From Pseudomonas marginalis (GTDB taxonomy: Bacteria; Pseudomonadota; Gammaproteobacteria; Pseudomonadales; Pseudomonadaceae): a stretch of 64,000 nt of DNA. Both the position numbers and the translations under genes were made by a program. How positions within the stretch are numbered: position 1 is the stretch's first letter; each line of letters starts with the position of its first letter. Below the pieces are notes generated by a model. It searched no databases. It saw only the letters and a program-made list of their open reading frames with translations, and was not told the DNA's origin. The stretch is taken from positions 129,001-193,000 of the forward strand of contig NZ_JALJWV010000001.1 in NCBI RefSeq assembly GCF_024169655.1, in the 5' to 3' direction. Shown in pieces: positions 1 to 10,893 of the stretch.

Positions 1-30
1 CCGCCATCGGGGGCAAGCCCCCTCCCACAT
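1..30. repeat. REP half-element
   Basis: The first 30 bases contain the GGGGGCAAGCCCCC palindrome followed by CTCCCACAT. This is one arm of the REP family seen at seven other places in this window. The partner arm would lie outside the window, so whether it is a full REPIN cannot be told. It sits downstream of the stop codon of tauD. Confidence 0.7.
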
Positions 31-63
31 TTTGTCTTCAGTGTGGCGACTGTCGTGTTTGGC

Positions 64-900
64 TCAGAACGGCACATCGCCAAGAATCGTCGCCCGGTGC
101 ATCACCCGCCGCTGCGGCCGGTAGTCATCCACCGCGTAATGCTGGGTGACGCGGTTATCCCAGAACGCCACGTCATTCTCCTGCCAGCGCCAGCGAATCG
201 TGAACTCCGGGCGTGTCGCGTGGGCGAACAGCAGCTTCAAAATCGCCTCGCTTTCCGCCGGTTCCAGTTCATTGATTTTGGTGGTGAAGCCTTCACTGAC
301 AAACAGCGACTTGCGCCCGCTTACCGGGTGGGTGCGCACCACCGGGTGCGACAGCGGAGGGTTCTTCTTGCGGGTTTCTTCCCAGCGCGCCAGGTCTTCG
401 GCAGTGTTGCCAAAGCGCTCCAGCGGGAAGGATTTGATGAAGTCGTGCGTGGCGGTGAGCCCGTCGAGCAGCCCCTTCAACGGCTCGGACAGGGCCTCAT
501 ACGCGGTAATCCCGCTGGCCCACAACGTGTCGCCGCCAAACGCCGGCAGCAACTTGGCACTCAGTACCGCGCCGAGGGCCGGAGTCGGCAGGAAGGTCAC
601 GTCGGTGTGCCATACGGCGTTGTCACGCACGTCGGTGACGGCGGTGTCGAGGATCAGCACTTCGGGCTGTTCCGGCACGTTAGGGTAGATCGGATGAATG
701 TGCAGGTCGCCGAAGTTCGCCGCGAAGCGTGCTTGTTGCTGCGGGGTGAGCGGCTGGTCACGGAAGAACAGCACCGAATGGCTGAGCAACGCCTGTTCGA
801 TGGCGTCGCGCTGTTCGAGGTTCAGCGGCCGGGTGATATCGACGCCACTGATCTGGGCGCCAAGGGCGGTGCTTAATGGGGTAACGGTCAGGCTGCTCAT
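64..900 (-). CDS. tauD: Taurine dioxygenase TauD
   Basis: A 278-residue Fe(II)/2-oxoglutarate dioxygenase. It hydroxylates taurine so that sulfite is released, allowing sulfur scavenging in the cytoplasm. The metal triad is visible as H98 and D100 in WHTD and H254 in [10 protein letters not shown]269, in the VMHR motif, fits the 2-oxoglutarate-binding arginine. Length equals the family norm. The ATG at 900 starts [10 protein letters not shown]; the open frame continues upstream, but those residues overlap tauC in another frame and are not TauD-like. It is the last gene of tauABCD, 14 bases after tauC. Related sulfonate/alkylsulfate dioxygenases share the fold, but the linked taurine-type importer supports TauD. 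Confidence 0.93.
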   Translation of the reverse strand: MSSLTVTPLSTALGAQISGVDITRPLNLEQRDAIEQALLSHSVLFFRDQPLTPQQQARFAANFGDLHIHPIYPNVPEQPEVLILDTAVTDVRDNAVWHTDVTFLPTPALGAVLSAKLLPAFGGDTLWASGITAYEALSEPLKGLLDGLTATHDFIKSFPLERFGNTAEDLARWEETRKKNPPLSHPVVRTHPVSGRKSLFVSEGFTTKINELEPAESEAILKLLFAHATRPEFTIRWRWQENDVAFWDNRVTQHYAVDDYRPQRRVMHRATILGDVPF

Positions 901-914
901 GGGGTTCTCATCAC

Positions 915-1751
915 TCAGTGTGCCTGGCCATGCCACGGCACCAGTTTGCGCTGCAGGGCACGCAGGCCCATTTCCATGGCGAAGGCGATCAGCGCGATCA
1001 CCAGAATCCCCAGCACTACGACATCGGTGACCAGGAACTGCGCCGCCGACTGCACCATGAAGCCCAGGCCGCTGGTGGCAGCGATCAGCTCGGCGGCGAC
1101 CAATGTCGACCAGCCCACGCCCAGCCCGATGCGCACACCGGTGAGGATGTCGGGCAGGGCGCTCGGCAGGATCACATGGCGAATCAGTTGGGCGCGCGTG
1201 GCGCCCAACGACTGCGCGGCACGCAGCTTGGCCGGGTCGACCGTGCGCACGCCGGTCGCGGTGGCGATGGCGATCGGCGCAAAGATCGCCAGGTAGATCA
1301 GCAGCACCTTGGACAGCTCGCCGATGCCGCACCAGATCACGATCAGCGGCAGATAGGCCAGGGGTGGAATCGGCCGGTAGAACTCAATCAGCGGATCGAG
1401 AATGCCCCGGGCGATACGATTCGAGCCGATGGCAATTCCCACCGGCACCGCGGTCAGCACCGCAAAACCCAGGCCCAGGCCGATGCGGCCGAGGCTCGCG
1501 CCGAGGTGCTGCCACAAGGTGGAATCCATGTAGCCCGTGGTCGCCAGCAACCAGCCTTTTTGCAGCACGGCGGACGGCGGCGGCAGGAAGAGCGGTTCGA
1601 TCAGGCCGCTGGCGGTCACGGCCCACCAGATCGCCAGCAAGGCGATCAGCGTCAGCAGGCTGATCCAGCGTGTGCTGAGGCTGCGCCGCAGCGGGATAAC
1701 CGCGTGCGCCACCGGCTTGGCGGCCGTGGCGGGAAGTTCGTAGCTGCTCAT
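915..1751 (-). CDS. tauC: Taurine ABC transporter permease TauC
   Basis: Inner-membrane permease of the taurine importer, 278 residues from the ATG at 1751, which overlaps the tauB stop as ATGA. A GTG two codons earlier is possible but less likely. There are about six hydrophobic segments, the first near residues 30-50 ([22 protein letters not shown]). The binding-protein-dependent permease EAA loop lies in the middle ([30 protein letters not shown]). It partners TauB and TauA. NitT/TauT-type permeases for other sulfonates (SsuC) look similar; the neighbouring tauD and tauA decide the call. Confidence 0.92.
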   Translation of the reverse strand: MSSYELPATAAKPVAHAVIPLRRSLSTRWISLLTLIALLAIWWAVTASGLIEPLFLPPPSAVLQKGWLLATTGYMDSTLWQHLGASLGRIGLGLGFAVLTAVPVGIAIGSNRIARGILDPLIEFYRPIPPLAYLPLIVIWCGIGELSKVLLIYLAIFAPIAIATATGVRTVDPAKLRAAQSLGATRAQLIRHVILPSALPDILTGVRIGLGVGWSTLVAAELIAATSGLGFMVQSAAQFLVTDVVVLGILVIALIAFAMEMGLRALQRKLVPWHGQAH

Positions 1752-2527
1752 GCGCACACCTGACGTTGGGAGAACACTTTGCCCAGCACGTGTTCGCGGG
1801 TTTCGATAAAGCGCGGGTCGGATTTGATCGCTCGCGCAGACTCGCCGGCGGCATAGCGCTGGCCGAAATCCAGGTGCAGGCGCTCGACGATCTGACCGGG
1901 GTTGGGTGCCAGCAGGATCAAATCGGTGGCGAGGAACACCGCTTCTTCGATGTCGTGGGTAATCAGGAACACCGGCTTGGCCGTGCGCCGCCAGACTTGC
2001 AGCAGCAGCTCCTGCATCTGTTCGCGGGTGAACGCGTCGAGGGCGCCGAAGGGTTCGTCCATCAGCAGCACACGCGGGTCTGCCGCCAGGGCGCGGGCCA
2101 GGCCGACCCGCTGCTTCTGGCCGCCGGACAGTTGCCAGATGCGCCGGCTGTCGAAACCGGCCAGGTCCACCAGGGCGAGCATTTCCCGGGCGCGCACTTC
2201 GCGTTGCGCCTTGCTCACGCCGGCCAGTTCCAGGCCGAAGCCGACATTGGCCAGCACGTCCTGCCAGGGCAGCAGGGCATCGTCTTGGAACACCACGCCG
2301 CGCTCGGCACTCGGGCCTTTGACCGGCACGCCATCAAGGCTGATGCGCCCGGCAGAGGGTTCGACAAAACCGGCAATCAGGTTCAACAGCGACGTCTTGC
2401 CACTGCCGGACGGGCCGAGGGCCACCAGCAATTGCTGGGGCCCAAGCTCGAGTGAAATGTCAGACAGTACCGGTTCTGTGGCGCCTGGGTACTGTGCGCT
2501 GATGCGCTCCAGTTGTAGCAAGGCCAT
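1748..2527 (-). CDS. tauB: Taurine ABC transporter ATPase TauB
   Basis: Cytoplasmic ATPase of the taurine importer, 259 residues. Walker A is GPSGSGKT at residues 38-45, the ABC signature LSGGQKQR at 133-140, and Walker B VLLMDEP at 153-159. The switch histidine is in the following LITHDIEEA. Length matches TauB/SsuB-type ATPases. It lies between tauA (16-base gap) and tauC (4-base overlap), so one tauABCD transcript is expected, probably induced on sulfate starvation as in other bacteria. No regulatory site was identified with confidence. Confidence 0.93.
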   Translation of the reverse strand: MALLQLERISAQYPGATEPVLSDISLELGPQQLLVALGPSGSGKTSLLNLIAGFVEPSAGRISLDGVPVKGPSAERGVVFQDDALLPWQDVLANVGFGLELAGVSKAQREVRAREMLALVDLAGFDSRRIWQLSGGQKQRVGLARALAADPRVLLMDEPFGALDAFTREQMQELLLQVWRRTAKPVFLITHDIEEAVFLATDLILLAPNPGQIVERLHLDFGQRYAAGESARAIKSDPRFIETREHVLGKVFSQRQVCA

Positions 2528-2543
2528 CGCGATGAACTCCTGA

Positions 2544-3521
2544 TCAGTGGGTAATGAACTTGGCGCTGATGTAAGGGGCGTAGTCCGGCAGCACCGCTTC
2601 GACCTTGCCTTGTTCCTTGAGGAACGCCGCGGTATCGGTCACCGCCTTGGTGGTTGGTGCGCCCAGCAGGGTCACCTGCTCAGCGGCCAGCGGGTAGACA
2701 TTGCCTTGCAGCAGCGCGGGGATGTCGCTGGCCTTGGCACCGGAGAGCTTCACCAGCTTGTCGACGTTGCCTTTGTCGGCGAGCCAGGCTTGTGGGTCTT
2801 TGCGGTACGCGGCGTAGGCATCCAGGGTGACTTTGGCGAAAGCGCTGACGATTTCCGGGTGCTTCTCGGCGAAATCCTTACGCACGATCCACGCGTCGAA
2901 GGTCGGCGCGCCGAACGTGGCCAGTTCGCCGGAAGTGATCAGCACCTTGCCGTTTTCCTTGGCCACGCCCAGGGCCGGGTCCCACACGTAGGTGGCGTCG
3001 ATATCACCGCGCTTCCAGGCGGCGATGATGGCTGGCGGCGCGAGGTTGAGGATGGTCACTTTCGACGGGTCGATGTTCCAGTGCTTCAGCGCGGCCAGCA
3101 GGCTGTAGTGGCCGGTGGACACGAACGGCACGGCGACTTTTTTGCCGATCAGGTCCTGCGGGCTGTTGATCCCCGAACCGTTGCGCGCCACCAGGGCTTC
3201 GGCACCGCCGATCTGGGTGGCGACGAGGAAGGTCTGCACCGGCACTTTGCGCGTGATGGCTGCGGTCAGCGGGCTTGAACCGAGGTAGCCGATCTGCACG
3301 TCGCCGGACGCGATGGCGGCGATGATGTCGGAACCGTTGTCGAATTTGCGCCAGTCGATCTTGGCGTTCGTGGCTTTTTCATACGCGCCGTCGGCCTGGG
3401 CGACTTTCGCCGGGTCCACGGTGGTCTGGTAGGCGATGGTCACATCCGCCGCCTGGGCAAACAGGCTGGCACCGGCCAGGGACAACGCGGCCAAGAGGCG
3501 CAGAGGGGTAAGCAGTTTCAA
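2544..3521 (-). CDS. tauA: Taurine ABC transporter substrate-binding protein TauA
   Basis: Periplasmic taurine-binding protein, 325 residues, first gene of the operon. The start chosen is TTG at 3521 ([17 protein letters not shown]), because GAGGAG lies 7 bases upstream of it; a TTG at 3536 would bury that ribosome site. The N-terminus is a Sec signal: short basic start, hydrophobic stretch, cleavage near SLFAQA-AD. The mature part ([19 protein letters not shown]) is typical of TauA. No ATG is available near the N-terminus, so the rare TTG start looks real. Confidence 0.92.
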   Translation of the reverse strand: MKLLTPLRLLAALSLAGASLFAQAADVTIAYQTTVDPAKVAQADGAYEKATNAKIDWRKFDNGSDIIAAIASGDVQIGYLGSSPLTAAITRKVPVQTFLVATQIGGAEALVARNGSGINSPQDLIGKKVAVPFVSTGHYSLLAALKHWNIDPSKVTILNLAPPAIIAAWKRGDIDATYVWDPALGVAKENGKVLITSGELATFGAPTFDAWIVRKDFAEKHPEIVSAFAKVTLDAYAAYRKDPQAWLADKGNVDKLVKLSGAKASDIPALLQGNVYPLAAEQVTLLGAPTTKAVTDTAAFLKEQGKVEAVLPDYAPYISAKFITH

Positions 3522-3660
3522 GGGGAAGCTCCTCAATCAGGCGGCCGAGAATCGGCATGTGAGGAGACTAAATGATCTAAGAACTCAAAAATAAATAACT
3601 TTTTCGAATTAGCTTATGAGGAGAAGGGTGGAAGGGATTCTTCACCCCAGCGAGGGCAAA
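3522..3660. promoter_or_regulatory. AT-rich leader upstream of tauA
   Basis: A strongly AT-rich stretch around 3570-3620 precedes the tauABCD start and probably holds its promoter. No CysB, Cbl or sigma-54 site could be recognised by eye. The GAGGAG ribosome site at 3529-3534 defines the tauA start. Confidence 0.4.
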
Positions 3661-3749
3661 TGTGGGAGGGAGCTTGCTCCCGATAGCGGTGGGTCAGTCA
3701 CTGATCAGTTAACTGAGGACTGCTATCGGGGGCAAGCCCCCTTCCACAT
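3661..3749. repeat. REPIN (two inverted REP elements)
   Basis: Two REP arms in inverted orientation. The left begins TGTGGGAGGGAGCTTGCTCC and the right ends GGGGGCAAGCCCCCTTCCACA. They are separated by about 45 bases, with the GATAGC/GCTATC arms also pairing. The whole can fold as one long hairpin. It lies between the diverging ends of tauA (upstream side) and gshA (3' end). Confidence 0.85.
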
Positions 3750-3783
3750 GAAGCTCATTTCCCTGGGGGAGTGAGTTCGGCTT

Positions 3784-5367
3784 TTAGTTGCTGATGGCGA
3801 GGATGCTGGCCTGGTACGAGCCGACAAACACATCGAAATCGCCTACTTCGTTCTGCTCCAGTTCCGCCTGTTGCGCCAGCGAGGTGCGCGCCAGTTCTTC
3901 AAAGTGCGCCTGCTCTTCAGCGGGCAACGGTTTGCTGCGGAAATATTCGGCGTGCACCTCGCTCTGGTGCAGGGAGAACTGCGCAAAACTTTCCTTGCGC
4001 TCGGCCATCGCGGCCAACACCTGGGCCGACGGCGTCAGGGACGGGTCGTTGACCTTGGCCAACTGGGCGTCCAGTGCCTGGCTGTGTTCCTGGATACCGT
4101 GGCTCTGATCGAGCAGGGCGGCCAGCGGTGCGATCTTCTCCAGCAACTCGGTGGCCCATTCCTTCATGTCCACCGCCTGGCCCTTGCGCTGCAGTTGCAG
4201 GCCCGGACGCCGGCCTTCCTTGACCACGCTGAGGAAGTTCGACGTGGCGTTGCCGCACTCGTTGTCGGCGAACAGCGGGCTCTCGTTCAGCGCGCAATAC
4301 AGCAGGAACGCATCGAGGAAACGCGACTCCTGCAGGTCGATACCCATCGGCAGGAACGGGTTGATGTCCAGGCAGCGCACTTCGATGTACTGGATGCCAC
4401 GGGCCATCAGCGCCTGGATCGGCCGTTCGCCGGTGTAAGTCACACGCTTGGGACGGATGTTGGAGTAGTACTCGTTTTCGATCTGCAGGATGTTGGTGTT
4501 GAGTTGCACCCACTCCCCGTCCTTGTGGGTGCCGACTTCGACGTAAGGCGCGTAGGGCGTTGCCACTGCTTCGCGCAGGCTGTCGGTGTAGCTGGCCAAA
4601 TCGTTGTAGCACGGCGTCAGGCCGGCCTGGGCGTTGCTCTGGTAACCCAGGTCGCTCATGCGCAGGCTGGTGGCATACGGCAGGTACAAGGTGTCGGCAT
4701 CCAGCACGTCCAACTGGTGCGAACGGCCGCGCAGGAAGCCCGCGTCCAGGGCCGGCGAGGCACCGAACAGGTACATCAGCAGCCAGCTGTTGCGGCGGAA
4801 GTTACGGATCAGGGCGATATAGGCGTTGGACTGATAGTCGCGATCGGTGCCGACAAACCCTTCCGCTTCTTTGAGCCGCGGCCACAGTTGTTCCGGCAGG
4901 GAAAAGTTGTAGTGGATACCGGCAATGCACTGCATGGTCTTGCCGTAACGCAGGGCCAGGCCCTTGCGATACACGTACTTGAGCTGTCCGATATTGGAGG
5001 TGCCGTAGTAGGCAATCGGAATGTCTTCCTCGGCCGGCAACGGGCACGGCATCGAGGGGCTCCACAGGTATTCGCTGCCGAGCTTGCTGTAGGCAAAACG
5101 ATGGATCTTGTCCAGATTGCTCAGGGTATCGGCCGGGTTGGGCAGGGCTGGGGTGATGAACTCCAGCAACGATTCCGAGTAGTCGGTGGTGATCTGTTCG
5201 TGGGTCAGTGCGGCGCCCAGGGCTTCGGGGTGCGGCGTCTGCGCCAGGCGACCTTCATGGGTGACACGCAGGCATTCGCGCTCGATGCCGTGCAAGCAAT
5301 GCTCCAGCAGGGAGAGGTGTTCGCGCTTGCCGAGCAGGGCCAGGCGGCGGTTGAGAAGTTCGCTCAA
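3784..5367 (-). CDS. gshA: Glutamate-cysteine ligase GshA
   Basis: ATP-dependent ligase joining L-glutamate and L-cysteine, the first and rate-limiting step of glutathione synthesis, in the cytoplasm. 527 residues, typical of the proteobacterial GshA family. Family-type segments include GIERECLRV near the N-terminus, [12 protein letters not shown], and [13 protein letters not shown]. The start taken is TTG at 5367 ([13 protein letters not shown]), preceded by AAGGA at good spacing. A GTG at 5382 would place that ribosome site inside the gene. It is followed downstream only by a REPIN, so it appears monocistronic. Confidence 0.93.
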   Translation of the reverse strand: MSELLNRRLALLGKREHLSLLEHCLHGIERECLRVTHEGRLAQTPHPEALGAALTHEQITTDYSESLLEFITPALPNPADTLSNLDKIHRFAYSKLGSEYLWSPSMPCPLPAEEDIPIAYYGTSNIGQLKYVYRKGLALRYGKTMQCIAGIHYNFSLPEQLWPRLKEAEGFVGTDRDYQSNAYIALIRNFRRNSWLLMYLFGASPALDAGFLRGRSHQLDVLDADTLYLPYATSLRMSDLGYQSNAQAGLTPCYNDLASYTDSLREAVATPYAPYVEVGTHKDGEWVQLNTNILQIENEYYSNIRPKRVTYTGERPIQALMARGIQYIEVRCLDINPFLPMGIDLQESRFLDAFLLYCALNESPLFADNECGNATSNFLSVVKEGRRPGLQLQRKGQAVDMKEWATELLEKIAPLAALLDQSHGIQEHSQALDAQLAKVNDPSLTPSAQVLAAMAERKESFAQFSLHQSEVHAEYFRSKPLPAEEQAHFEELARTSLAQQAELEQNEVGDFDVFVGSYQASILAISN

Positions 5368-5581
5368 GTTGGATTCCTTCACGCGTCAGTCGCCCCAATA
5401 TGGGGGTGGGCAGGACGGTCTACAAGGGTGAAGTTAAAACTGGCGTGATCGCCTGGTTTTGAGTCGATTTGACCCGTTTTGAAAAAGCCTACTTCACTCC
5501 ATGAATTGGGCTATAGCGCAGCAAGAAAATTCCGACGCCGTTATCGCAGCGCCGAAATTAACTCAAATCGAGGGTGGGGAG

Positions 5582-5965
5582 CTATAGGACAGCGAAGGTG
5601 CCCTGCGCTTTTGCGACAAGTCGTTCACCTTGGTACACGTCGGCCTCGACCACCAACGTGCGCCGACCGGGGTGAATCACCCGTGCGGTACACAGCACTT
5701 CGCCGTTTTCCACCGCGCGGATGTAGTTGATTTTGCATTCAATGGTCGCGCTCTGCTGGTCGAACCCGTGGGCGCTGGAACAGGCCAGCCCCATGGTGAT
5801 GTCGACCAGGCTGAAAATCACCCCGCCATGGAGCTTGCCTGCGCGATTGCGCAGTTGCGGCTCCAGGCTCAGGGCCACCTCGGCAACGCCCTGCTCCAGG
5901 CGTTGCAGGCGGCAGCCGATCAGTTCGCTGAACGCGCTCTGGGTCAAACCGGCCGGAATCTCCAT
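5582..5965 (-). CDS. PaaI-family hotdog thioesterase
   Basis: A 127-residue single hotdog-fold protein. The conserved LHGGVIFSLVDITMGLA segment (about residues 46-62) is the PaaI/YbgC-type active-site helix, followed by TIECKINYIRAV and a VVEADVYQGERLVAKAQGTFAVL C-terminal strand. Such enzymes hydrolyse acyl-CoA or aryl-CoA thioesters; the substrate cannot be told here. Its ATG overlaps the tex stop by one base (TGATG), so it is translationally coupled to tex. Confidence 0.82.
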   Translation of the reverse strand: MEIPAGLTQSAFSELIGCRLQRLEQGVAEVALSLEPQLRNRAGKLHGGVIFSLVDITMGLACSSAHGFDQQSATIECKINYIRAVENGEVLCTARVIHPGRRTLVVEADVYQGERLVAKAQGTFAVL

Positions 5966-8289
5966 CAGCGCTTCTTCAACTGTTTGGCGTTGGCGAACAG
6001 CGAGGCCATGGCGTTGTTGCTCGGCGCTGCGGTCGCGGTTTCCTTGCGTGGCGCGTTGTTTTGCGACGGGCGTGGCGCCGAGCCCGGGCGGGCGCCACGG
6101 GCACCGTCGATTTTCTCGCCGGGGGTGTCGCTCATGCGCATCGACAGGCCGACGCGTTTGCGCGGGATGTCGACTTCCATGACCTTGACCTTGACCACGT
6201 CACCGGCCTTCACCGCTTCGCGTGGGTCTTTGATGAACTTCTCCGAAAGCGCGGAGATATGCACCAAACCGTCCTGATGCACGCCGATGTCCACAAAGGC
6301 ACCGAAGTTGGTCACGTTGGTCACCACGCCTTCGAGGATCATGCCCAGTTGCAGGTCCTTGAGGTCTTCGACGCCGTCCTGGAACTCGGCGGTCTTGAAC
6401 CCTGGGCGTGGGTCGCGGCCAGGTTTTTCCAGCTCTTGCAGGATGTCGGTGATGGTCGGCACACCGAAGGTTTCATCGGTGTACTGCTTCGGGTCCAGGC
6501 GCTTGAGGAACGCGGCGTCGCCGATCAGCGAGCGGATGTCGCGGTCGGTCTCGGCGGCGATGCGTTGCACCAGCGGGTAGGCTTCCGGGTGAACTGCCGA
6601 GGCGTCCAGCGGATTGTCGCCGTTCATGACGCGCAGGAAGCCGGCAGCCTGTTCGAAGGTTTTTTCACCCAGGCGTGCGACTTTTTTCAGCGCGGCGCGG
6701 GTCTTGAACGCACCGTTTTCGTCGCGGTGGGTCACGATGTTCTGCGCCAGGGTCGCGTTGAGGCCGGAGATCCGCGCCAGCAGTGCGACGGAGGCGGTGT
6801 TCACGTCCACACCCACGGCGTTTACGCAGTCTTCCACCACCGCATCCAGACCGCGCGCCAGTTTCAACTGCGACACGTCGTGCTGGTATTGGCCGACGCC
6901 GATGGATTTCGGATCGATTTTCACCAGTTCGGCCAGCGGGTCTTGCAGGCGACGGGCGATGGACACTGCGCCACGGATCGACACGTCGAGGTCCGGGAAT
7001 TCCTTGGAAGCCAGTTCCGATGCCGAGTACACCGAAGCGCCGGCCTCGGAAACCATGACCTTGGTCATCTTCATGGCGGGGTATTTTTTGATCAGTTCGG
7101 CGGCCAATTTGTCGGTTTCACGGCTGGCGGTGCCGTTGCCGATGGCGATCAGGTCTACCGCGTGCTTGGCGCACAGGGCCGCCAGGATCGCGAGCGTCTG
7201 GTCCCACTTGTTGTGTGGCACGTGCGGATACACGGTGGCGTGGTCGAGCAGCTTGCCGGTCGAATCGACCACGGCGACCTTGCAGCCGGTGCGCAGGCCC
7301 GGGTCGAGGCCCAGGGTGGCACGCGGGCCGGCCGGTGCGGCCAGCAGCAGGTCGTGCAGGTTGTGGGCGAATACGTTGATCGCTTCGGTTTCGGCGCCGT
7401 CACGCAACTCGCCGAGCAGGTCGGTTTCCAGGTGGGTGTAGAGCTTGACCTTCCAGGTCCAGCGCACGACTTCACCGAGCCACTTGTCCGCAGGACGGTT
7501 CTGATTCTGGATGCCGAATTGTTGACCGATCATGCCTTCGCACGGGTGCATGGTGCCCGGCAGTTCGTCGCCGACTTTCAGCGCGGAGCTGAGAATGCCT
7601 TCGTTGCGGCCGCGGAAAATCGCCAGGGCGCGGTGGGACGGCATGCTCTTGAGCGGTTCGTCGTGTTCGAAGTAGTCGCGGAACTTGGCGCCTTCTTCCT
7701 CTTTGCCGGCGATCACGCGGGCGCTGAGGATGGCTTCCTGCTTCAGGTAGGTGCGCAGCTTTTCCAGCAGGCTGGCGTCTTCGGCGAAGCGCTCCATCAG
7801 GATGTACTTGGCGCCTTCGAGGGCGGCCTTGACGTCGGCGACACCTTTTTCGGCGTCGATGAAGCGCGCGGCTTCGGTGTCCGGGGTCAGCGAGGGGTCG
7901 TTGAACAGGCCGTCGGCCAGGTCGCCGAGGCCGGCTTCCAGGGCGATCTGGCCCTTGGTGCGGCGCTTCTGTTTGTACGGCAGGTAGAGGTCTTCGAGGC
8001 GGGTCTTGGTATCGGCGAGTTTGATGTCGCGTTCCAATTGCGGGGTCAGCTTGCCCTGTTCCGTGATGCTGGCGAGGATGCTGATGCGCCGTTCGTCGAG
8101 TTCTCGCAGGTAGCGCAGGCGCTCTTCCAGGTGCCGCAGTTGAATGTCGTCGAGGCTGCCGGTCACTTCTTTTCGGTAACGGGCGATGAAGGGCACCGTG
8201 GAGCCCTCATCCAGTAGAGCGACGGCCGCTTCGACCTGTTGGGGGCGTACACCGAGTTCCTCGGCGATGCGGCTGTTGATGCTGTCCAT
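5965..8289 (-). CDS. tex: Tex family RNA-binding transcription accessory protein
   Basis: A 774-residue nucleic-acid-binding protein related to the core of eukaryotic Spt6, linked to transcription and ribosome function. The start is ATG 8289 ([14 protein letters not shown]) with AGGTGG just upstream; an earlier in-frame ATG is not supported. Visible in order: N-terminal Tex helical region, a YqgF-type RNase-H-like domain ([25 protein letters not shown], about residues 330-360), tandem helix-hairpin-helix segments ([20 protein letters not shown]), and a C-terminal S1 domain ([32 protein letters not shown]). The tail after the S1 domain is low-complexity, rich in Ala, Asn, Pro and Arg. Confidence 0.94.
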   Translation of the reverse strand: MDSINSRIAEELGVRPQQVEAAVALLDEGSTVPFIARYRKEVTGSLDDIQLRHLEERLRYLRELDERRISILASITEQGKLTPQLERDIKLADTKTRLEDLYLPYKQKRRTKGQIALEAGLGDLADGLFNDPSLTPDTEAARFIDAEKGVADVKAALEGAKYILMERFAEDASLLEKLRTYLKQEAILSARVIAGKEEEGAKFRDYFEHDEPLKSMPSHRALAIFRGRNEGILSSALKVGDELPGTMHPCEGMIGQQFGIQNQNRPADKWLGEVVRWTWKVKLYTHLETDLLGELRDGAETEAINVFAHNLHDLLLAAPAGPRATLGLDPGLRTGCKVAVVDSTGKLLDHATVYPHVPHNKWDQTLAILAALCAKHAVDLIAIGNGTASRETDKLAAELIKKYPAMKMTKVMVSEAGASVYSASELASKEFPDLDVSIRGAVSIARRLQDPLAELVKIDPKSIGVGQYQHDVSQLKLARGLDAVVEDCVNAVGVDVNTASVALLARISGLNATLAQNIVTHRDENGAFKTRAALKKVARLGEKTFEQAAGFLRVMNGDNPLDASAVHPEAYPLVQRIAAETDRDIRSLIGDAAFLKRLDPKQYTDETFGVPTITDILQELEKPGRDPRPGFKTAEFQDGVEDLKDLQLGMILEGVVTNVTNFGAFVDIGVHQDGLVHISALSEKFIKDPREAVKAGDVVKVKVMEVDIPRKRVGLSMRMSDTPGEKIDGARGARPGSAPRPSQNNAPRKETATAAPSNNAMASLFANAKQLKKR

Positions 8290-8646
8290 AAAACCACCTG
8301 AAATTCTTAAAAGCAGTTCGCAGGCCCGGAAAAACAAGGCCCGGCGAGGCTGGTTGAGCGGCCCGACTGGCGCCGCTGCCTGGGTCAAGAGGCTGCCTAT
8401 TGACCCTCGAAATCGAAAAAATCACGACAAGCGGGTAAAAAAAGCCCGGCAGTAAACGGTAACGATCTGACGTTGCCCTGCACGAGGGCGTCGCATTATA
8501 ACCAGCGTTCTGTCCTTGGGGGGTACTGCGCCACAGGTTGTAGGGCGCGGGTTCGCTGGCAGTAGAGGAAAAATCTGCTAACAATGCACTCGGTGCGTAT
8601 AACGGCAGCTAGGCCATAATGCGCGCCGAGATAAGAGGAGCATCCA
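8290..8646. other. Intergenic region between tex and ompR
   Basis: A 357-base gap between divergent genes, expected to hold promoters of both. A CCATAAT box at about 8614-8620 resembles a -10 element for ompR, and AAGAGGAGC at 8632-8640 is its ribosome site. I see no convincing operator, RNA gene or repeat. Confidence 0.4.
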
Positions 8647-9387
8647 ATGAGCAGCACTGCACAAACTGCTGAAGGCGAAAAAATTCTCATCGTTGATGAC
8701 GATCCGGGGCTGAGCAGCCTGCTGGAGCGTTTTTTCAACTCCAAGGGCTACCGTGCCCGCGCGGTGCCGAACACCGAGCAGATGGACCGCCTGTTGGGGC
8801 GTGAGGTGTTCAACCTGGTCGTGCTCGACCTGATGTTGCCCGGTGAAGACGGGCTCACCGCCTGCAAACGCCTGCGCGGCGCGAACAACCAGATTCCGAT
8901 CATCATGCTCACCGCCAAGGGCGATGAGCTGAGCCGCATCAAGGGACTCGAACTGGGCGCTGATGACTACCTGGCCAAGCCGTTCAACCCGGACGAGCTG
9001 ATGGCGCGGGTCAAGGCCGTATTGCGTCGCCAGGCAGCGCCGGTGCCGGGCGCACCGGGCAGCGAGGACGAAAGCGTCACCTTCGGCGATTACGAGCTGT
9101 CGCTGGCCACCCGTGAGCTCAAGCGTGGCGATGAAGTACACATGCTGACCACCGGCGAGTTCGCCGTGCTCAAGGCGCTGGTGATGAACGCACGCCAGCC
9201 GCTGACCCGCGACAAACTGATGAACCTGGCCCGTGGTCGGGAATGGGATGCTTTGGAGCGCTCCATCGACGTGCAGATCTCTCGTCTGCGTCGAATGATC
9301 GAGCCGGACCCGTCCAAGCCGCGTTATATCCAGACGGTGTGGGGCGTGGGGTATGTGTTTGTGCCGGATGGCACTGCAACCAAGTGA
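8647..9387 (+). CDS. ompR: Osmolarity response regulator OmpR
   Basis: DNA-binding response regulator, 246 residues. The receiver domain has the acidic pair in LIVDDDPG (residues 14-21), phosphoacceptor D61 in VVLDLMLPGEDG, and the conserved lysine in YLAKPFNPDE. A C-terminal winged-helix domain follows (residues about 145-243, ending YIQTVWGVGYVFVPDG). A good AAGAGGAG ribosome site precedes the ATG. It is followed by envZ after 117 bases on the same strand, giving a standard two-component pair that controls outer-membrane and osmotic responses in gamma-proteobacteria. Confidence 0.94.
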   Translation: MSSTAQTAEGEKILIVDDDPGLSSLLERFFNSKGYRARAVPNTEQMDRLLGREVFNLVVLDLMLPGEDGLTACKRLRGANNQIPIIMLTAKGDELSRIKGLELGADDYLAKPFNPDELMARVKAVLRRQAAPVPGAPGSEDESVTFGDYELSLATRELKRGDEVHMLTTGEFAVLKALVMNARQPLTRDKLMNLARGREWDALERSIDVQISRLRRMIEPDPSKPRYIQTVWGVGYVFVPDGTATK

Positions 9388-9504
9388 CCGATGATTTGCA
9401 GGGGCGGGCATCCTGGCGGCTGGCTCCATGAGGGTCGACGGGATGTCCGGCGTCTGCAATTCTGCGAGCGCTGCTCGTTCCTGCAAGGTGTCTAGCTGTT
9501 TCCT

Positions 9505-10818
9505 ATGAAAACCCCGCTGTGGTTCCCGCAAAGTTTCTTCTCCCGCACCCTTTGGCTGGTGCTTATCGTCGTTCTGTTTTCCAAGGCACTCACGCTGGTT
9601 TATCTGCTGATGAACGAAGACGTGCTGGTGGATCGACAGTACAGCCACGGTGTCGCCCTGACCCTGCGCGCCTATTGGGCGGCCGACCCCGAGAACCGCG
9701 AGAAAATCGCCAAGGCGGCCACGCTGGTGCGCGTGGCGGGCGCGGGTGTGCCGGAAGGCGAGCAACATTGGCCCTACAGTGAGATTTACCAGCGCCAGAT
9801 GCAGGCGGAACTGGGCGACGACACCGAAGTGCGGCTGCGTATGCATGTGTCACCCGCACTGTGGGTGCGCGCGCCGAGCCTGGGGGAAGATTGGCTGAAG
9901 GTGCCGCTGTATCCGCATCCTTTGCGAGGGCAGAAGATCTGGAACGTGCTGGGCTGGTTCCTGGCTATCGGCTTGCTTTCAACGGCATCGGCGTGGATTT
10001 TCGTGCGCCAGCTCAATCAACCGCTTAAACGCCTGGTGTTTGCCGCCCGCCAACTGGGACAGGGGCGCAGTGTGCGCCTGCCGGTCAGCGACACGCCCAG
10101 TGAAATGACCGAGGTATACAGTGCGTTCAACCAGATGGCCGAGGATGTCGAACAGGCCGGGCGCGAGCGCGAGTTGATGCTCGCGGGCGTGTCCCATGAC
10201 TTGCGCACGCCATTGACGCGTTTGCGGCTGTCCCTGGAGTTGATGGGCGACCATACCGATCTCACGGATGACATGGTGCGTGATATCGAGGACATGGATG
10301 CGATTCTCGACCAGTTCCTGGCATTTATCCGTGATGGTCGTGACGAGGTGGTGGAAGTCGTCGACCTGACGGACCTGGTGCGCGAGGTGGTGGCGCCTTA
10401 CAACCAGAATGGCGAGCAGGTGCGCATGCGCCTGGAGCCGATCCAGCCGTTTGCGTTGCGTCGGGTCTCGATGAAGCGCCTGCTGAACAACCTGATCGGC
10501 AACGCCTTGCACCACGCCGGCTCGGATGTGGAAGTGGCGGCGTATGTCTCCGGTGACAGTGCTGCGCCCTATGTGGTACTGAGCGTGATGGATCGGGGGG
10601 CTGGTATCGACCCGGCCGAGCTGGAAGGCATTTTCAACCCCTTCACCCGTGGCGACCGCGCTCGGGGTGGCAAGGGCACCGGTTTGGGGCTGGCGATTGT
10701 GCGGCGGATTGCCTCGATGCATGGCGGCAATGTTGAGTTGCGCAATCGCGAGAACGGCGGGCTTGAAGCACGGGTGCGCTTGCCGTTGGGGTTGATGTTG
10801 CCCAGAGATGCGGTTTAA
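9505..10818 (+). CDS. envZ: Sensor histidine kinase EnvZ
   Basis: Inner-membrane kinase/phosphatase for OmpR, 437 residues. Transmembrane segments lie near residues 14-36 and 146-168, enclosing a periplasmic sensor. A HAMP linker follows (about 169-222), then the dimerisation/phosphotransfer helix with H231 in GVSHDLRTPLTRLRL. The ATPase domain has an N box (NNLIGNALHHAG), a DRGAGID G1 motif and GTGLGLAIV. Family length is about 440. It is the second gene of ompR-envZ. Confidence 0.93.
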   Translation: MKTPLWFPQSFFSRTLWLVLIVVLFSKALTLVYLLMNEDVLVDRQYSHGVALTLRAYWAADPENREKIAKAATLVRVAGAGVPEGEQHWPYSEIYQRQMQAELGDDTEVRLRMHVSPALWVRAPSLGEDWLKVPLYPHPLRGQKIWNVLGWFLAIGLLSTASAWIFVRQLNQPLKRLVFAARQLGQGRSVRLPVSDTPSEMTEVYSAFNQMAEDVEQAGRERELMLAGVSHDLRTPLTRLRLSLELMGDHTDLTDDMVRDIEDMDAILDQFLAFIRDGRDEVVEVVDLTDLVREVVAPYNQNGEQVRMRLEPIQPFALRRVSMKRLLNNLIGNALHHAGSDVEVAAYVSGDSAAPYVVLSVMDRGAGIDPAELEGIFNPFTRGDRARGGKGTGLGLAIVRRIASMHGGNVELRNRENGGLEARVRLPLGLMLPRDAV

Positions 10819-10834
10819 ACAACCAAGATCAAAT

Positions 10835-10860
10835 GAGGGCGCGGGCAAGCCCGCTCCCTC
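10835..10860. repeat. REP-like palindrome after envZ
   Basis: GAGGGCGCGGGCAAGCCCGC followed by TCCCTC: a single compact palindrome of the GCGGGCAAGCCCGC subtype. It lies between the convergent ends of envZ and rimK and may also help terminate transcription. Confidence 0.7.
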
Positions 10861-10893
10861 ATGGGTTTTCAGCGTGTTTAAGGTGTTACGCGA

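Noticed and set aside
3871-5448. A 525-codon open frame antisense to gshA
   Set aside because: Shadow of a well-supported gene; no family likeness.
6061-8217. A 718-codon open frame antisense to tex
   Set aside because: It mirrors tex exactly and arises from high-GC codon bias. The tex protein has all family domains; the antisense product has none.
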